From Talinum fruticosum (taxonomy: Eukaryota > Streptophyta > Magnoliopsida > Caryophyllales > Talinaceae), in the NCBI GenBank assembly GCA_021018815.1, contig JAITYX010000045.1, positions 3,100,001-3,164,000 of the forward strand: a DNA stretch of 64,000 nucleotides, in the 5' to 3' direction. The position numbers were made by a program, and so were the translations under genes. How positions within the stretch are numbered: the first letter of the stretch is position 1; every line of letters starts with the position of its first letter. Below the pieces are notes generated by a model. That model was not told the DNA's origin, searched no databases, and was given only the letters and a program-made list of their open reading frames with translations. Positions 63,144-64,000 of this stretch are shown in pieces.

Positions 63144-63950
63144 TGAAGACTCGGATTCTAACTTTAAGACATTCTAAGTACTACATGAAGACTCGGGTAT
63201 AAGCCTCATCCCTCATAATTTTTGATTACAAGTCATTCCGAGTGTTTTAGAAACTCTTGTATAAGTTTTCATTCGTCTCTGATCGACTCGGAAAACACAT
63301 TCTTGTATATCTTCTAAATTGGTGTTTTTGACTCACTTAGACAACACTCGGATCTATCGCATGTTCAAATAATTTCTCTAACATGTTTATTCTAAGTTCG
63401 ATCTGCATATTTCAACGCAAAGTGAATTACGAGTGTTAATTCCTATCTCTAAGTCGAGTTTTTTGTTTGAGAATTATTTGTCTAGATCAAGTCTTTATAC
63501 TCGATGATTTTACACTTTTTAACTTGATCTTTCTTAGGACTGACTCGATGGAATTTGAGTATATTGAATATTAGACTCGGAAAATTCAGTTTTCTAGGCT
63601 TAAGATAATTATGCACTTATTTATCTTAATTAAATTATTATCTATGCCTAATCTTGGACCAAAGTATTTTATACTTTCAGAACCAAAGAGGTTTACTTTT
63701 GTAAGTTATCCAAACGAGGTTATCTCATTTTTGAAATACAAAAGTAGCCGGCTTCAAGTTGTCAATCACCAACAAACAAGGTTTATCTACTTTTGAACAG
63801 GGCTTAGACACCGTGTCAAGGTTGTCTATTTCCAAAACTAGAAAACTCCAACGCTAAGCTCAACGGTGGTTTCCACCTTGCTTTTCGAGACATCATCGGT
63901 TGATTGGAGCACCTTTGGGAGCCAAGAGCCGTTGCACGATGTTCACATCC
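63144..63950 (+). repeat. Copia element 3' LTR (incomplete)
   Basis: Starts TGAAGACTCGG after a polypurine tract and follows the solo LTR at 23893 through the block deleted from the 5' LTR. Similarity in direct orientation stops at about 63950. The TATA box and downstream half of the LTR are not in the window. Confidence 0.85.
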
Positions 63951-64000
63951 CACAAAAGCAAATGAAAGTGGTACTCAAAGTATAAAAATACTTTGGTCCA
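63951..64000 (-). repeat. Inverted LTR piece at the window edge
   Basis: The last 50 bases, ending ATACTTTGGTCCA, are the reverse complement of LTR sequence at about 63650-63705. The LTR is therefore joined to an inverted copy, either another insertion or an inversion. It runs off the window. Confidence 0.75.

Larger units (their letters stand above)
49836..64000 (+). mobile_element. Ty1/copia retrotransposon, Sirevirus-like, decayed, with nested insertions
   Basis: The order of parts is 5' LTR (49836-50687), primer-binding site, Gag, protease, integrase, reverse transcriptase, RNase H, a further ORF, polypurine tracts and 3' LTR (from 63144, cut by the window end). Integrase ahead of RT is the copia order. 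Long LTRs, a Gag with zinc knuckle and coiled coil, an extra 3' ORF and repeated GGGGGAGA-like purine tracts fit the Sirevirus (SIRE/Maximus) lineage; that label is inference. Two later insertions lie inside (51217-52750 and 56336-59531). Numerous stops and frameshifts make it non-autonomous. Confidence 0.85.

Overview
The window is nuclear DNA from a flowering plant, most likely a eudicot. It is very AT-rich, has no operon-like gene packing, and consists almost entirely of plant transposable elements nested in one another, with long (ATT)n/(AAT)n and (TA)n microsatellites. The only recognisable host gene is a broken plant CHX-type cation/H+ antiporter. I see no intact host gene, rRNA, tRNA or CRISPR array. 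The species cannot be named from the sequence.

Layout. 1-7.5 kb: AT-rich DNA with a long fold-back repeat (about 930-2190), a Tourist-like MITE with TAA target duplications and two large microsatellites (2956-3714), and two further MITE-like repeats. 7507-10410: a 2.9 kb solo LTR with TGTAAC/GTTACA ends and a TAAAA duplication. 10.5-11.7 kb: a second fold-back repeat. 13.9-15.6 kb: an unrecognised, more GC-rich stretch. 16.9-18.1 kb: two more truncated MITE copies, head to head, with a compound microsatellite of about 370 bp. 19.1-21.97 kb: the CHX gene, with its N-terminal membrane half on + and the rest on -, meeting at the same point of the protein. 23556-35297: a CACTA transposon (AAT duplication, degenerate left end, perfect right end) that holds a copia-type solo LTR (TATGC duplication), a gag-only Ty3/gypsy LARD in minus orientation (ATTTC duplication), and a leader-like segment of a possible captured gene. 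35.4-38.6 kb: a GGTTAACC-rich MITE, a candidate solo LTR and a minus-strand Athila-like gag. 38.6-40.8 kb: that gypsy element's LTR. 41.1-42.7 kb: a decayed MULE transposase. 44998-45378: a 5'-truncated LINE tail with 16-bp target duplications. 48.0-48.7 kb: another CACTA-like terminus with a leader-like CT-rich segment. 49836 to the window end: a large decayed Ty1/copia element of Sirevirus type.

The copia element is the main coding object. It has a 5' LTR, primer-binding site, Gag (UBN2, zinc knuckle, coiled coil), protease, integrase, reverse transcriptase, RNase H, then a further ORF behind its own TATA box and CT-rich leader, polypurine tracts and a 3' LTR. Two later insertions interrupt it: a reverse-oriented solo LTR of its own family in gag (ATTAC duplication) and a 3.2 kb gypsy-type solo LTR in the reverse transcriptase (GAGAG duplication). 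The 5' LTR has lost its TATA region, the integrase triad is mutated and there are many stops, so it cannot be autonomous.

The most notable observations are the CHX gene split into opposite strands with a 23-bp duplication at the break, the three-deep nesting read from target duplications, and the internal promoter plus third ORF in the copia element.
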